From: Bacteroidota bacterium | GTDB lineage: Bacteria; Bacteroidota; Bacteroidia; Chitinophagales; Chitinophagaceae | Direction: 5' to 3' | DNA: 33,271 nt | Assembly: GCA_018267585.1 (NCBI GenBank) | Contig: JAFDYE010000639.1 | Span: forward strand, 1-33,271 | Part shown: positions 16,742-24,840 of the stretch, piece by piece | Layout: each line of letters starts with the position of its first letter | Numbering within the stretch: the stretch's first letter is position 1 | The notes under the pieces: generated by a model | What the model saw: only the letters and a program-made list of their open reading frames with translations | Database searches by the model: none | What the model was told of the DNA's origin: nothing | Program-made: the position numbers and the translations under genes

Positions 16742-17845
16742 GGAGAGCTGCAGGGCTTCCAGCGCTTTCACAACCGTCTCGCTTTCGAACGTACCGGAAT
16801 AGCGGTATGTTTTTACTTCGTTATCCGTAAAGACAATGGGAATGCCGTACCACCCTTGCAACCTGGCCGCTATCGATGCCAGGGGTTCGTCCTCTATCCG
16901 GATTCGGTTGCGCACCCAGGCGATCTCCTTTGCTTTATGATCTACGGGGTCCACAGACAAAGAGACTTTTTTCAGGACACTGTCGGCGACGACGTCGGGA
17001 GAGACGATATTCCCGCGGTTGAAGACCACCGACTTCTGACTCGGGGTCAATACCATCTTTTTTTCCGGATGATCCTTTAACGACACGGCTATCTTTCCCC
17101 TGAACAGCGAAGCCTCGGTATAGCCCATTTGCGGATAGGCATTGAGGTTAAAAAGAGTGCCCAGAACTTCCACGTCGATGGTAGACGTGTGGACGATGAA
17201 TGGATGGTCTCCGCCATGCGCAATGTCGAAAAGCGCCTCCCCCGACAACGTCAGCTCACGCCCCGAACGGCCAAACCCTTCGGCCAGCCTTAGCGTGGTG
17301 TTGCTGTGCAGGGTCACGACGCTGCCATCGGGAAGAACGACGGTCTTTCTCGGCTCGACACCCGACCTGATCTCATAGGCTGTCCGCCGGTCGGGAGGAG
17401 TTTGTTTGACAGGGACCAGCAGCCAGACCGCTGCAGCGACCACAAGCAGCGCAGCAGCAATGCCCATCCCATATCTCCATCCGACCTCCCATTTCGCTCT
17501 TTTATCCCCGCGATCCACTCTTCCATCATTCGGATCTACCTCTCCACCGGCGCGTTCTCTTCTTCTCTCGCTCCGGTCCTCTCCTGCTTCGCCAATAGTC
17601 GCTTTCAGCATATCGAACCGCAGTATCCCATCCTTCAGCTGGTCCAACTGCTCCTGCACATTGCCCTGACGGGCATTGAGGATGGAGAACAGCCGCTGCG
17701 CCTCGCTGACCTCTTCGGCTTTCCCGGGGTGGTCCTGTATCCAGGTCTTCCAGAACTGCACCGCAGTCTCGTCACTGCCCAGGCAATAATTGCGAAATGA
17801 TTCATCGCATACGAAGTCTTCCGCCGTATAGCTGCTTTTATCCAT
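16691..17845 (-). CDS. FecR-family anti-sigma factor / sigma regulator
   Basis: This 384-residue single-pass inner-membrane protein has a cytoplasmic N-terminal segment (about 1-85), a charged low-complexity linker (about 86-120, rich in Arg, Glu and Asp), a membrane helix at about 125-145, and a periplasmic FecR domain beginning near YEIRSGVEPRKTVVLPDGSVVTLHSNT, with the usual GEALFDIAH and VEVLGTLFNLNAY motifs. The C-terminal part (YGIPIVFTDNEV ... YSGTF) is the STN-like FecR C-terminal domain common in Bacteroidota. It would hold the ECF sigma factor encoded 89 bp upstream until the STN domain of the SusC 81 bp downstream signals substrate binding. The end of the gene is tandemly duplicated just after its stop. 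Confidence 0.93.
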   Translation of the reverse strand: MDKSSYTAEDFVCDESFRNYCLGSDETAVQFWKTWIQDHPGKAEEVSEAQRLFSILNARQGNVQEQLDQLKDGILRFDMLKATIGEAGEDRSERRRERAGGEVDPNDGRVDRGDKRAKWEVGWRYGMGIAAALLVVAAAVWLLVPVKQTPPDRRTAYEIRSGVEPRKTVVLPDGSVVTLHSNTTLRLAEGFGRSGRELTLSGEALFDIAHGGDHPFIVHTSTIDVEVLGTLFNLNAYPQMGYTEASLFRGKIAVSLKDHPEKKMVLTPSQKSVVFNRGNIVSPDVVADSVLKKVSLSVDPVDHKAKEIAWVRNRIRIEDEPLASIAARLQGWYGIPIVFTDNEVKTYRYSGTFESETVVKALEALQLSYPFNFRVERDTIIIGK

Positions 17846-17934
17846 CAGAGAGGCCCTTTTATATACTGAGGGCCAACCCTGAAAAATTTCCCAAAAAAAT
17901 AATAGATTTTTTTTCGGCCGACCACTCTTCTCCT

Positions 17935-18486
17935 CTATTTCAACAATCTGCGCAGGACCTGCATGGCGTTGTAGATGGTATTGTAAGCGGTTTTTATGCT
18001 CTGTGACGTACGCGCTGCAACCTCCTCATAAGTGAGCCCCTCGAAGAACACGAGCCGGATCAGCTCTATCTGCCTGGGCGACAGCTGCTGCAGCGCCCGA
18101 TGCAGTTTTTGCCGCAGCTCCTCGTCGCGCTGCACCCCGACGATGATCTCCTCATAGGAGAGCTCATTCAGCACCTCCTCATCCGCCAGCTGCGTAATGG
18201 CGGCATCTACCTTCGAATAACGCCCCAGCTGTTCGATAAGCATCCTTCGGAGGGAAGTAAAAAGATAGGCCCTGACATTGTCTACCGGGTTCAGTCGATG
18301 ACGCTTGTCCCACAGCTGAAAGAACAGCTGCGTCACGCAGTCCTTGACCAGCTCGTCATCGGCCGTGATCTTCAAACCCCAGCGCACCAGGTGAAAATAA
18401 ATATTGTTGTATAAGGAAAAGAAGGACTCCTTGTCGCCCTTCCTGAGTCCTTCCCAGTAAACCCTGTTTTGTTCTTCCTCCGTCAT
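17935..18486 (-). CDS. ECF-type RNA polymerase sigma-70 factor
   Basis: This 183-residue protein has sigma region 2 at about 22-90 (SLYNNIYFHLVRWGLKI, CVTQLFFQLWDKR, NVRAYLFTSLRRML) and region 4 at about 130-183 (LSPRQIELIRLVFFEGLTYEEVA and a helix-turn-helix ending in LRRLLK). No region 1 or 3 is present, as expected for the ECF group. In FecIR-type systems such a factor directs transcription of the adjacent SusC/SusD operon when released by FecR. Its start lies only 10 bp after the stop of the tricorn-like peptidase, so it may be co-transcribed with that gene, and fecR follows 89 bp downstream. Confidence 0.94.
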   Translation of the reverse strand: MTEEEQNRVYWEGLRKGDKESFFSLYNNIYFHLVRWGLKITADDELVKDCVTQLFFQLWDKRHRLNPVDNVRAYLFTSLRRMLIEQLGRYSKVDAAITQLADEEVLNELSYEEIIVGVQRDEELRQKLHRALQQLSPRQIELIRLVFFEGLTYEEVAARTSQSIKTAYNTIYNAMQVLRRLLK

Positions 18487-18496
18487 AGCGCATCAT

Positions 18497-21400
18497 TTAC
18501 CTTATGTCCCTCAACAATACCCGAACAGCTTCCTCCAACTGCTGGTCGCGCCCCGCACCAACCTCCCCGAAAGCATTCATCACCCGGACATCGGGCTCCG
18601 TCTCCCGGCCTTCGAGGTACCTGCCCTGCAGATCCCGGACGCCCAGGCTGGGACAGCTCCAGCGTAGCGAATTGTCCTGCAAGGACTCGCCCGTCTGAAA
18701 GGTACAGCTGCCGGGGACAGGCATGCCTACTAATTTGCCCATATGCAGGTATTGATAATCGTATACCAGGCAGCTTCCGTCACTGTAATTGGCCTCTCCC
18801 GCCAACACTACCGAGGGCCGGTTCCATCTGAAAGAAGGCTCGCTGCTCACCCGAAAGGTCCCCGCAGCATTATCCCTGATCCGCCGGCCGCTTAGGAACA
18901 TGGTCAGTTCCGGCGCCAGATCTCCGCCCCGGTTGAACCGGGTGTCCACCACGATCCCCTTCCTCCCGGCATATCTTCCCAGCACCTCCTCATAAACATC
19001 CCGGTAGGCTGCGTCATTCATCCGGGGCAGATGTACGTACCCCAGCATCCCATGGCTGAGACTGTCTGTTTCCGCCCTGTTGCGCCTCACCCATCGCCGA
19101 TATAGCAGCTCCCCTTCTTCCGCAGACGTAACCGGCCGGACCAGAGCCTTTTTTACCACCTCCCCATTCCTGATAGTGAGTTCAATATCCTTCCCAGCCT
19201 TGCCGTTCAGGTACCACGCAATATCCCTGTCCGGCGACACAGTTATTCCGTCAATAGCTTCGATTACCGTTCCACGCCTTATCCCCAGAGAAGGATCATC
19301 CAGCGGACCGTCCTGTATCACCTCTTCGACCTGCATGCCAGTACCTCTGTACGATCCGGAATAGAAAACACCCAGGGAAGCCGTCACATTCCCATCGGTT
19401 GCCGGCGGACGATAGGTGGCGCCGGTATGGCTCACATTCAGCTCTCCAAGCATCTCGTTCAGCAGCTCTGCAAAATCGTAATTGTTGTCGACGTCGGAGA
19501 GCCACCTCTCATAGATGGCCTTGCACCCAACCCAATCCACCCCATGCAGATCCGGGTCATAGAACGTTTCATTGACACGCCGCCATATATGCTCGAACAT
19601 GCTCTGTCTCTCAGCAGCAGGGCTCAGGGTCATTTCGCCTTTTGTATAAACAGGCCGGCTCTCCCCCGTTGCAGCATCGACCCGGAAAATATTTCCACCC
19701 GCGCATATAAAAAGGCGATCCCCCGCACGATCCGTTTCCATAGAGACGTCCCCCGATCCCACCGGCGCCAGCAACCGCGACGCTCCGGTATACAGATCCG
19801 TCTCCCAAAGATCGTAACCCTTATCGGACCTGGCCACATAGTATATTTTCCTTCCATCGGCGCTCAGCAGCGCGTCAGCCAATAGGCGGGATACACGCGT
19901 CAGCCTCACACGGCGGGCGGTCCCACCCCCAACGGCGGGTTCCCCCCCAACGGCGGTCCCCCCTCCAACCGCGGTCCGCCCTCCAACTGCGGTCCCACCC
20001 CCAACGGCGGTCTCCCCTCCAACCGCGGTCCGCGCCTCTCCTACTGTTCCACCGGTTGTAACCGTCCCTCCCCCCGAGCCGATCTCAACCGTAGTAGCTG
20101 TGGCTGCGGGATCACACGCGTGTAACACATCCCATGCCTCCCCGCTAAGACACAAAGCATAAACGTCTTTTTGCCTCATACCGCTGCCCGCGTAGCTGCG
20201 AAGACCATCGCGATCGCTTAGCCAGACAACCATCCCCCCGCCCATAGCCCATCTGGGCTGGCTTTCGTTAAACCCGCTGCTAGTCAGATTGATCAGGCTA
20301 CCCTTCCCATCCGCTCGAAGAATACCAACCTCATCGTTGCCGGCGCCGGGTTCGCTATATTGAAGCAACAGCCATTTTCCATCGGGGCTCCATCTGAAAT
20401 ACTGGTCATTGTCCCTCCTGCTGTACAGCTGCCCCTTAAGGATCGTCCGGCTTCGGCCGGAATTAATAGCATATACTTTCAGCGTGGTCCGGTCCTCGAT
20501 ATACGCGATCTCGCTGCCGTCAGGAGAATATCGGGGTTGATAATTCTCGTGCTCTCCCCCGATCAGAACCTTTTCCTTTACCAGCGGATCCTTCAGCCCC
20601 TGGTCCTTCGCCGGCTGGTCCCGTAGTCCTTCCTGACCCTCCACCGTCCGATCCCGCTGACCTTCATCGATCTCGGCCTCCACAATCTTCCATCTTCCAT
20701 CCCTTTCGCTGCCATACAATAGACGACGGCCGTCGGGCGAGAAAGACACCCCGGACTCCACGCCCGCCGTTCGGGTAATACGTCGCACCCGCTGACCCTC
20801 TGCGCTGCTGAGAAAAACTTCCCCACGAAAAATAAAGGCTATTTCCTTACCGTCCGGCGCAACCGCCATTTCCTCTGCATCACCGATAGCAATAGTCACA
20901 TCCCCCTTATCAGTTGGACCATCGGGAATCATTATCCTGACTTTCACCGCATCCCCATTCCTCCGCTTGCACCAGATGCTGCCGCCATAGCTGAAACAAA
21001 GCGTGCCATCACGGCTGACAGAAAGAGAACGCACCGGCTCTTTAGAAAAAAAAGTCACCTGCCTCGGCCGCGAATGCCCGGTCAGCCCCATCCGGTAAAC
21101 GTTAAAGCTCTGCACCTCCTCGCTGATACGCCTCCCTCCTTTGCCGCGATTCCACCCACCCTCGCTTAAATAATAGATCGACGTATCGTTGCCCGCAAAA
21201 ACAGGGTCCCTGTCTTCCCCTTCAAAAGAGCTTAGCTTCGTATGAACGCTCGTCACAAGATCATACATCCAGATATCCCTTGCAACAGAAGAGGTCTGAT
21301 GCTTGCGCCAGGGATTCTCCCTTCCCTTTCTATCATGATAGACCAGCAGGCGGCCGGAAGGACTGACATGCGCGTCCTCTGCCGGCGTGGTCAGCACCTG

Positions 21401-21868
21401 CTCTACCCTGCCGCCCCCGCAAGGCACCTTGTAGAGTTCCGGCAAGGCATCCGACGGGTACAGTCTGCAGGCAGGCGCATCCATCCGGACAGCACCGAAT
21501 AGCACGCAGCTGTCGTCAGCAGTAAAATCATATGGATATTCATCCGCAGAATGTGCCGTCAGCCTTTTCGGCTCTCCTCCATCCAGTCGGGTGATAAATA
21601 CGTCGAAATTGCCCCAGCGGCTGCTCGCAAAGGCGATTCGAGTCCCGTCATGGCTCCATACCGGCATAAAATGATAGGAAGAGTCCCTGGTGAGCGCCCT
21701 GGCTGCTCCGCCTCCGGCAGGTACAGTGTATAGCTGTCCCCCGTGCGTAAATGCAATGGTTCTGCCATCCGGAGAAATCGCACAATACCTCAGCCAGCCC
21801 GGGTTATCCTGCGCAAATATCGGCCGGCACGTAAGTATGACCGTGAATAAAAAAAACCACTTTACCAT
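18497..21868 (-). CDS. Exported tricorn-like S41 peptidase with beta-propeller and PDZ domains
   Basis: This 1123-residue protein starts with a signal peptide (ending IFAQ). Residues about 25-740 hold TolB/PD40-type propeller repeats (ISPDGRTIAFT, PVWSHDGTRIAFAS, FSPDGRRLLYGS, YSPDGSEIAYIE, WSPDGKWLLL). A tricorn-core-type helical segment follows with LNVSHTGA (Ser813, His814), then a PDZ-like region (about 845-905), and an S41 catalytic domain with VVDTRFNRGGDL, a YSDG nucleophile (Ser1029) and Glu1086 in LEGRETEPDV. These positions match the Ser-His-Ser-Glu set of archaeal tricorn protease. Such enzymes degrade peptides; export points to the periplasm. A Gly-rich repeat interrupts the second propeller at about 613-648. 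The sigma gene follows 10 bp later. Confidence 0.9.
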   Translation of the reverse strand: MVKWFFLFTVILTCRPIFAQDNPGWLRYCAISPDGRTIAFTHGGQLYTVPAGGGAARALTRDSSYHFMPVWSHDGTRIAFASSRWGNFDVFITRLDGGEPKRLTAHSADEYPYDFTADDSCVLFGAVRMDAPACRLYPSDALPELYKVPCGGGRVEQVLTTPAEDAHVSPSGRLLVYHDRKGRENPWRKHQTSSVARDIWMYDLVTSVHTKLSSFEGEDRDPVFAGNDTSIYYLSEGGWNRGKGGRRISEEVQSFNVYRMGLTGHSRPRQVTFFSKEPVRSLSVSRDGTLCFSYGGSIWCKRRNGDAVKVRIMIPDGPTDKGDVTIAIGDAEEMAVAPDGKEIAFIFRGEVFLSSAEGQRVRRITRTAGVESGVSFSPDGRRLLYGSERDGRWKIVEAEIDEGQRDRTVEGQEGLRDQPAKDQGLKDPLVKEKVLIGGEHENYQPRYSPDGSEIAYIEDRTTLKVYAINSGRSRTILKGQLYSRRDNDQYFRWSPDGKWLLLQYSEPGAGNDEVGILRADGKGSLINLTSSGFNESQPRWAMGGGMVVWLSDRDGLRSYAGSGMRQKDVYALCLSGEAWDVLHACDPAATATTVEIGSGGGTVTTGGTVGEARTAVGGETAVGGGTAVGGRTAVGGGTAVGGEPAVGGGTARRVRLTRVSRLLADALLSADGRKIYYVARSDKGYDLWETDLYTGASRLLAPVGSGDVSMETDRAGDRLFICAGGNIFRVDAATGESRPVYTKGEMTLSPAAERQSMFEHIWRRVNETFYDPDLHGVDWVGCKAIYERWLSDVDNNYDFAELLNEMLGELNVSHTGATYRPPATDGNVTASLGVFYSGSYRGTGMQVEEVIQDGPLDDPSLGIRRGTVIEAIDGITVSPDRDIAWYLNGKAGKDIELTIRNGEVVKKALVRPVTSAEEGELLYRRWVRRNRAETDSLSHGMLGYVHLPRMNDAAYRDVYEEVLGRYAGRKGIVVDTRFNRGGDLAPELTMFLSGRRIRDNAAGTFRVSSEPSFRWNRPSVVLAGEANYSDGSCLVYDYQYLHMGKLVGMPVPGSCTFQTGESLQDNSLRWSCPSLGVRDLQGRYLEGRETEPDVRVMNAFGEVGAGRDQQLEEAVRVLLRDIR
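19925..20032 (-). repeat. 18-bp minisatellite, six copies, inside the S41 peptidase gene
   Basis: Six head-to-tail 18 bp units (such as ccctccaaccgcggtccg) start at 19925, 19943, 19961, 19979, 19997 and 20015. On the minus strand they encode repeats of TAVGGG, with variants TAVGGE, TAVGGR and PAVGGG, in a surface-loop position of the second propeller. A degenerate continuation lies just beyond at about 20033-20090. Confidence 0.92.
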
Positions 21869-22323
21869 GGCAAATGGCCGGGAAGATACAAATTCATGCC
21901 CAACGACCCAAACTGCCCGTTGCCCAGGTCGGATACTTCAGAGTGCGAAACGCATACGAAAAGATTTATGGTATAATAGTGAGAAGACGGTACCGCAGCG
22001 GAAGCACAAAGGACGGCGAGTAGAATTGCGCCTGAAAGCAGCTTATTTGGTCTCCCGCTTGTTTGGTGAGGGCGCCTGGATCGCGCCCAGCGAGACGTAT
22101 AAATGTAGACATTAACAGAAAAATTGAGCTCTTGGGTCCAAGAAATCTGAATTCGGATAACGCTGTGACAAGCCTCAAATAATATTTCCTCCCGATCGGG
22201 TACAACCATTGTTATACCGATTGGCCCCACGAAGCCAATTAAGGTTGACTAGCGAATCCTCTTCGTTGATGGCAACCTTTATATTCTGTCGATTGACGTC
22301 CATATAAAATCAGAAGGTCTCAG
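21869..22323. other. Intergenic region without a convincing gene; S41 upstream region and island edge
   Basis: No recognisable protein or RNA gene is seen in these 455 bases; the open frames here lack family patterns. The part near 21869 must hold the promoter of the S41 gene, but I cannot place it. A perfect 6 bp stem (GGGCGC/GCGCCC, 22070-22088) and two further stem-loops (22220-22279) are present. Composition changes from GC-rich to AT-richer across this stretch. Confidence 0.6.
22220..22279 (-). terminator. Two adjacent stem-loops downstream of the PIN toxin gene (candidate terminator)
   Basis: ATTGGC (22220-22225) pairs with GCCAAT (22234-22239). AAGGTTG (22241-22247) pairs with CAACCTT (22273-22279), and inside it TAGCGAA can pair with TTCGTTG using two wobble pairs. 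They lie 45-104 bases after the PIN stop on the minus strand. There is no long T-run, so classic intrinsic termination is uncertain. Confidence 0.35.
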
Positions 22324-22782
22324 CTAAAGTTCACCGGCAGCAAGCAAAGCCTGCCGCTCAAGATCGGGGGATAGCCGGAAGTCAGTCTCTTTGATCTTTG
22401 CAAGTATGGGCTTGATGGAAGGAATAGCTCCATTGGTCTTTGCCTTGATGATAACACCGATGGTGCCCGTATAACTGACGCCGAGCTGTTCTGCTATTTT
22501 CCTGGCTCTATAGTCATCAAGGATAACAGTACTGTCAGGCGTTTCAAGCGCCAAGGCTATAGCACTTGATTCTCCCTTGTCAATTTGCATTTCCAATAAT
22601 TGCTGTCTGTATTTGTCCGTTACCTTTTCAATAATGACCCAATCCGGAAGCGGCTCGCCAAATTCTATAGCAATGTCGATAGTCGTGACAATAGACCCGT
22701 AAACCTTCCGAAGCAAGTCGAGTTCTCCGATATTGGTCAAGACAATAAAACAACTAGTATCAGAAACGATAGTCTTAGGCAT
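22324..22782 (-). CDS. DUF3368 PIN-domain toxin-like protein
   Basis: This 152-residue protein has the PIN nuclease layout of DUF3368: an N-terminal VSDTSCFIVLTNI with acidic Asp8, a central DKGESSAIALAL with a conserved Glu, and VILDDYRARKIAEQLG with a conserved Asp pair, followed by the family ending TGTIGVIIKAK ... FRLSPDLERQAL. PIN proteins are metal-dependent RNases, and many act as type II toxins. It overlaps the upstream UPF0175 gene by 8 bp, the classical antitoxin-then-toxin arrangement of this pair. The acidic residues look intact, so it is probably active. The RNA target is unknown. Confidence 0.88.
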   Translation of the reverse strand: MPKTIVSDTSCFIVLTNIGELDLLRKVYGSIVTTIDIAIEFGEPLPDWVIIEKVTDKYRQQLLEMQIDKGESSAIALALETPDSTVILDDYRARKIAEQLGVSYTGTIGVIIKAKTNGAIPSIKPILAKIKETDFRLSPDLERQALLAAGEL

Positions 22783-23002
22783 TCGCTATATCCCTTGACA
22801 GATCGGAAGCTGGATAATTGAAGATAGAGACATTGTATGAGCCAAGCAGTTCGGCAAAGGCCCTTTTGCTCAGCCCTACGACTTCGGCCGCTTGACCAAG
22901 AGAAAGCTTCCCCTGCTCATATAGCCGGCTAGCCACGAGCATAGCCACTTCTCTGTTTTCCATACCAAGGGAATCTGGCATATTGAGAGTTATTGTTCTC
23001 AT
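22775..23002 (-). CDS. UPF0175-family antitoxin
   Basis: This 75-residue protein has an N-terminal beta strand (RTITLNMPDSLG) and a helical block with EVAMLVASRLYEQGKLSLGQAAEVVGLSKRAFAELLGSYNVSIFNY, the standard UPF0175 pattern with a helix-turn-helix-like segment. These small proteins are the usual partners of DUF3368 PIN proteins and are thought to neutralise them and repress their own promoter. It overlaps the PIN gene by 8 bp. A perfect inverted repeat 47 bp upstream of its start could be its operator. Confidence 0.88.
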   Translation of the reverse strand: MRTITLNMPDSLGMENREVAMLVASRLYEQGKLSLGQAAEVVGLSKRAFAELLGSYNVSIFNYPASDLSRDIANA

Positions 23003-23048
23003 TTTGTAAAGTTAATAAATTTGTCCGAGGATTTAAAATGTTGCTACT

Positions 23049-23063
23049 GAGTATATTATACTC
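23049..23063. promoter_or_regulatory. Perfect inverted repeat upstream of the UPF0175/PIN operon (candidate operator)
   Basis: GAGTATA-T-TATACTC is a perfect 7+1+7 palindrome located 47 bp upstream of the UPF0175 start codon, in the 235 bp gap after the WG-repeat gene. Position and symmetry suit a dimeric autorepressor site. No other notable signal was seen in that gap. Confidence 0.4.
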
Positions 23064-23237
23064 CCAACAGCGCGTTGATTTTCATTAAGTCGTGAAGAAA
23101 CCGGTTCGAAGTAAGTACAGCCAGGTCGACTCGTTTTTGAAACCAGCTCCCATAGCGGGTTTCATGTTTTATACATAATAGACTCCATTTAATATCTTCC
23201 TATTCAAAGTCATATCGGTTCTAATCCAGTCAGGTCA

Positions 23238-24200
23238 TTATCTGCTTGGCTCCCAAACATAATACCCGTTTTTGTTTATGTATCCTGCCAGTGTTTTTCC
23301 AAATTCTTTTCCCAAATGAACGGAGGCTAAACCATTTTTAAATGCGTCTGCAGAATCAAAATCCTGGCGTATAGTTACAGAGCCTTCTTTATTTATAAAA
23401 CCATACTTACCATTTTCGGTATTTCGGACACATGCCAAACCTTCTGAAAAATGGTCGGCATAATAAAATTGATAAGGAATAACAAGTTCACCTGTAACGT
23501 TTATAAATCCAAAGCCCTCACCACCAACTGCGCATAAGCCCTCAGAGAATCGCAGATCAGCTCCACAATAATCCGGAGGAATGACCATTTCACCGGTTTT
23601 ATTAATAAAACCATATAGATTTTCAGAACGTTTTTTCTTCCGCTTTAAGGAAACTGGCTGTATGGCCGCCATACCCTCATAAAATGGATGGGCATATTCA
23701 AGAATGGGCTCAACAACAATTTCTCCAGAGATATCCATATACCCCCATTTTTCGTTCTCCTTACAATTAATTAGCCCCTCAGAATAAGTTGAACTAAGGC
23801 CTAACCTTTTCGTCAGAATCGTTTGCCCGTCCTTGTTAATGAAACAGCCTGCATTCATCATATCCTTTTGCACTTTGGCAAACCCATTCTGAAATAATCC
23901 AGCCTGATAAAATATTGGAGGAATTGTAATTTCTCCCTTTTTATTAATATATCCGTCCTTTTTATTTATTGTTACAACAGCAAGGCCCTCCGAAAACGCC
24001 AGTATATTTTCATGTTGAATGGGAATAACCAAGTTTCCTTTAGTGTCTATGCAGCCTACTTTGCCTTTATAAAACACACGGGCAATTCCTTCAGAAAACT
24101 GGGATGCTCCATCAAATTCGAAATCAATGACAACTTGCCCTGCGATATTAATGAACCCGAATCTGCCATTCCTTTGCACAAGGAATAAAGTTTCTTTCAT
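23238..24200 (-). CDS. WG-repeat protein
   Basis: This 320-residue protein is built of about eight to ten WG-type repeats, each like GFINKTGEMVIPPDY ... FSEGLA, spread from residue 10 to the end. Examples are GRFGFINIAGQVVIDFEFDG, KVGCIDTKGNLVIP, KWGYMDISGEIVVEPI and KYGFINKEGSVTI. WG repeats form beta-rich scaffold domains of mostly unknown function. No signal peptide or membrane helix is visible, so a cytoplasmic place is likely unless it is carried by a partner. The gene is AT-richer than the flanking chromosome. The unknown 191-residue gene ends 11 bp upstream, so the two look like one transcription unit. Confidence 0.85.
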   Translation of the reverse strand: MKETLFLVQRNGRFGFINIAGQVVIDFEFDGASQFSEGIARVFYKGKVGCIDTKGNLVIPIQHENILAFSEGLAVVTINKKDGYINKKGEITIPPIFYQAGLFQNGFAKVQKDMMNAGCFINKDGQTILTKRLGLSSTYSEGLINCKENEKWGYMDISGEIVVEPILEYAHPFYEGMAAIQPVSLKRKKKRSENLYGFINKTGEMVIPPDYCGADLRFSEGLCAVGGEGFGFINVTGELVIPYQFYYADHFSEGLACVRNTENGKYGFINKEGSVTIRQDFDSADAFKNGLASVHLGKEFGKTLAGYINKNGYYVWEPSR

Positions 24201-24211
24201 GTATTATGATT

Positions 24212-24787
24212 TTAGACAATATATCGCTTACTTTGAGCACTCGAAGCCATTCTCTTTAATTCAACTCTTGACCCGAATAGAAAACTTAGGATCTTCTCCA
24301 AGTTGCTTTCATTGTCGATATAAGCCGATTCGACGCCTATATAGCCATTTTCGTCTTCAACTAAGTATTCTTCAAGAAACTTGTCTTCATTTAACAAGAC
24401 GTCGGTATCAACCAGGTCGGTTGCAATGAATGTAAGGTCAATAAAAAGATCGCCCAAGTCGTCCAACAAGACAAGCTCAACGGTTTCTTGTTGGCAGCTA
24501 TCAGGGATTTCTTTCCCTTTAATATTGTGTTTGATGGTCCATTGCCTGCCGAGAAATCTTCCAAGTTGCGAAACAACATTATCCAATTCCTCCCCACTTT
24601 CAAGTTTTATTCTGATATCCTGAATCAATGGCTTGGTGCGCCTGTCAAAGTCAATGAGATATTTTGGTTGTCCTTGTTGATAAACAACCCATTCTTGTAT
24701 TGAGAGTTCGTAAAAGGGAATTGCCCGGAATGTCTCGCCCGAATTTTCAAATAAATAGGATTCTGTTTGTCGTTTTACAGTTTCCAT
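24212..24787 (-). CDS. Hypothetical protein paired with the WG-repeat gene
   Basis: I do not recognise this 191-residue protein. It is acidic, soluble-looking and has no signal peptide. It begins METVKRQTESYLFENSGETF, contains a GRFLGRQWTIKHNIKGKEI segment in the middle and a strongly acidic stretch (LLNEDKFLEEYLVEDENG) towards the end. It lies 11 bp upstream of the WG-repeat gene on the same strand and 53 bp downstream of higA. The AT-rich composition and island setting make a small accessory role possible, such as an immunity or defence partner, but nothing in the sequence proves this. Confidence 0.7.
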   Translation of the reverse strand: METVKRQTESYLFENSGETFRAIPFYELSIQEWVVYQQGQPKYLIDFDRRTKPLIQDIRIKLESGEELDNVVSQLGRFLGRQWTIKHNIKGKEIPDSCQQETVELVLLDDLGDLFIDLTFIATDLVDTDVLLNEDKFLEEYLVEDENGYIGVESAYIDNESNLEKILSFLFGSRVELKRMASSAQSKRYIV

Positions 24788-24840
24788 AACATTTAGCTGA
24801 ATCGACTGGTGGATAACTGATCCGGGGAAGGTACGTTTTG

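Noticed and set aside
19925..20032. Short regular repeats considered as a CRISPR array
   Set aside because: Units are contiguous 18 bp copies without spacers and keep the reading frame of the peptidase gene.
21862..22230. Possible small minus-strand gene with a hydrophobic stretch upstream of the S41 gene
   Set aside because: No family pattern, no convincing start, and other frames of similar length overlap it; the region is better read as intergenic.
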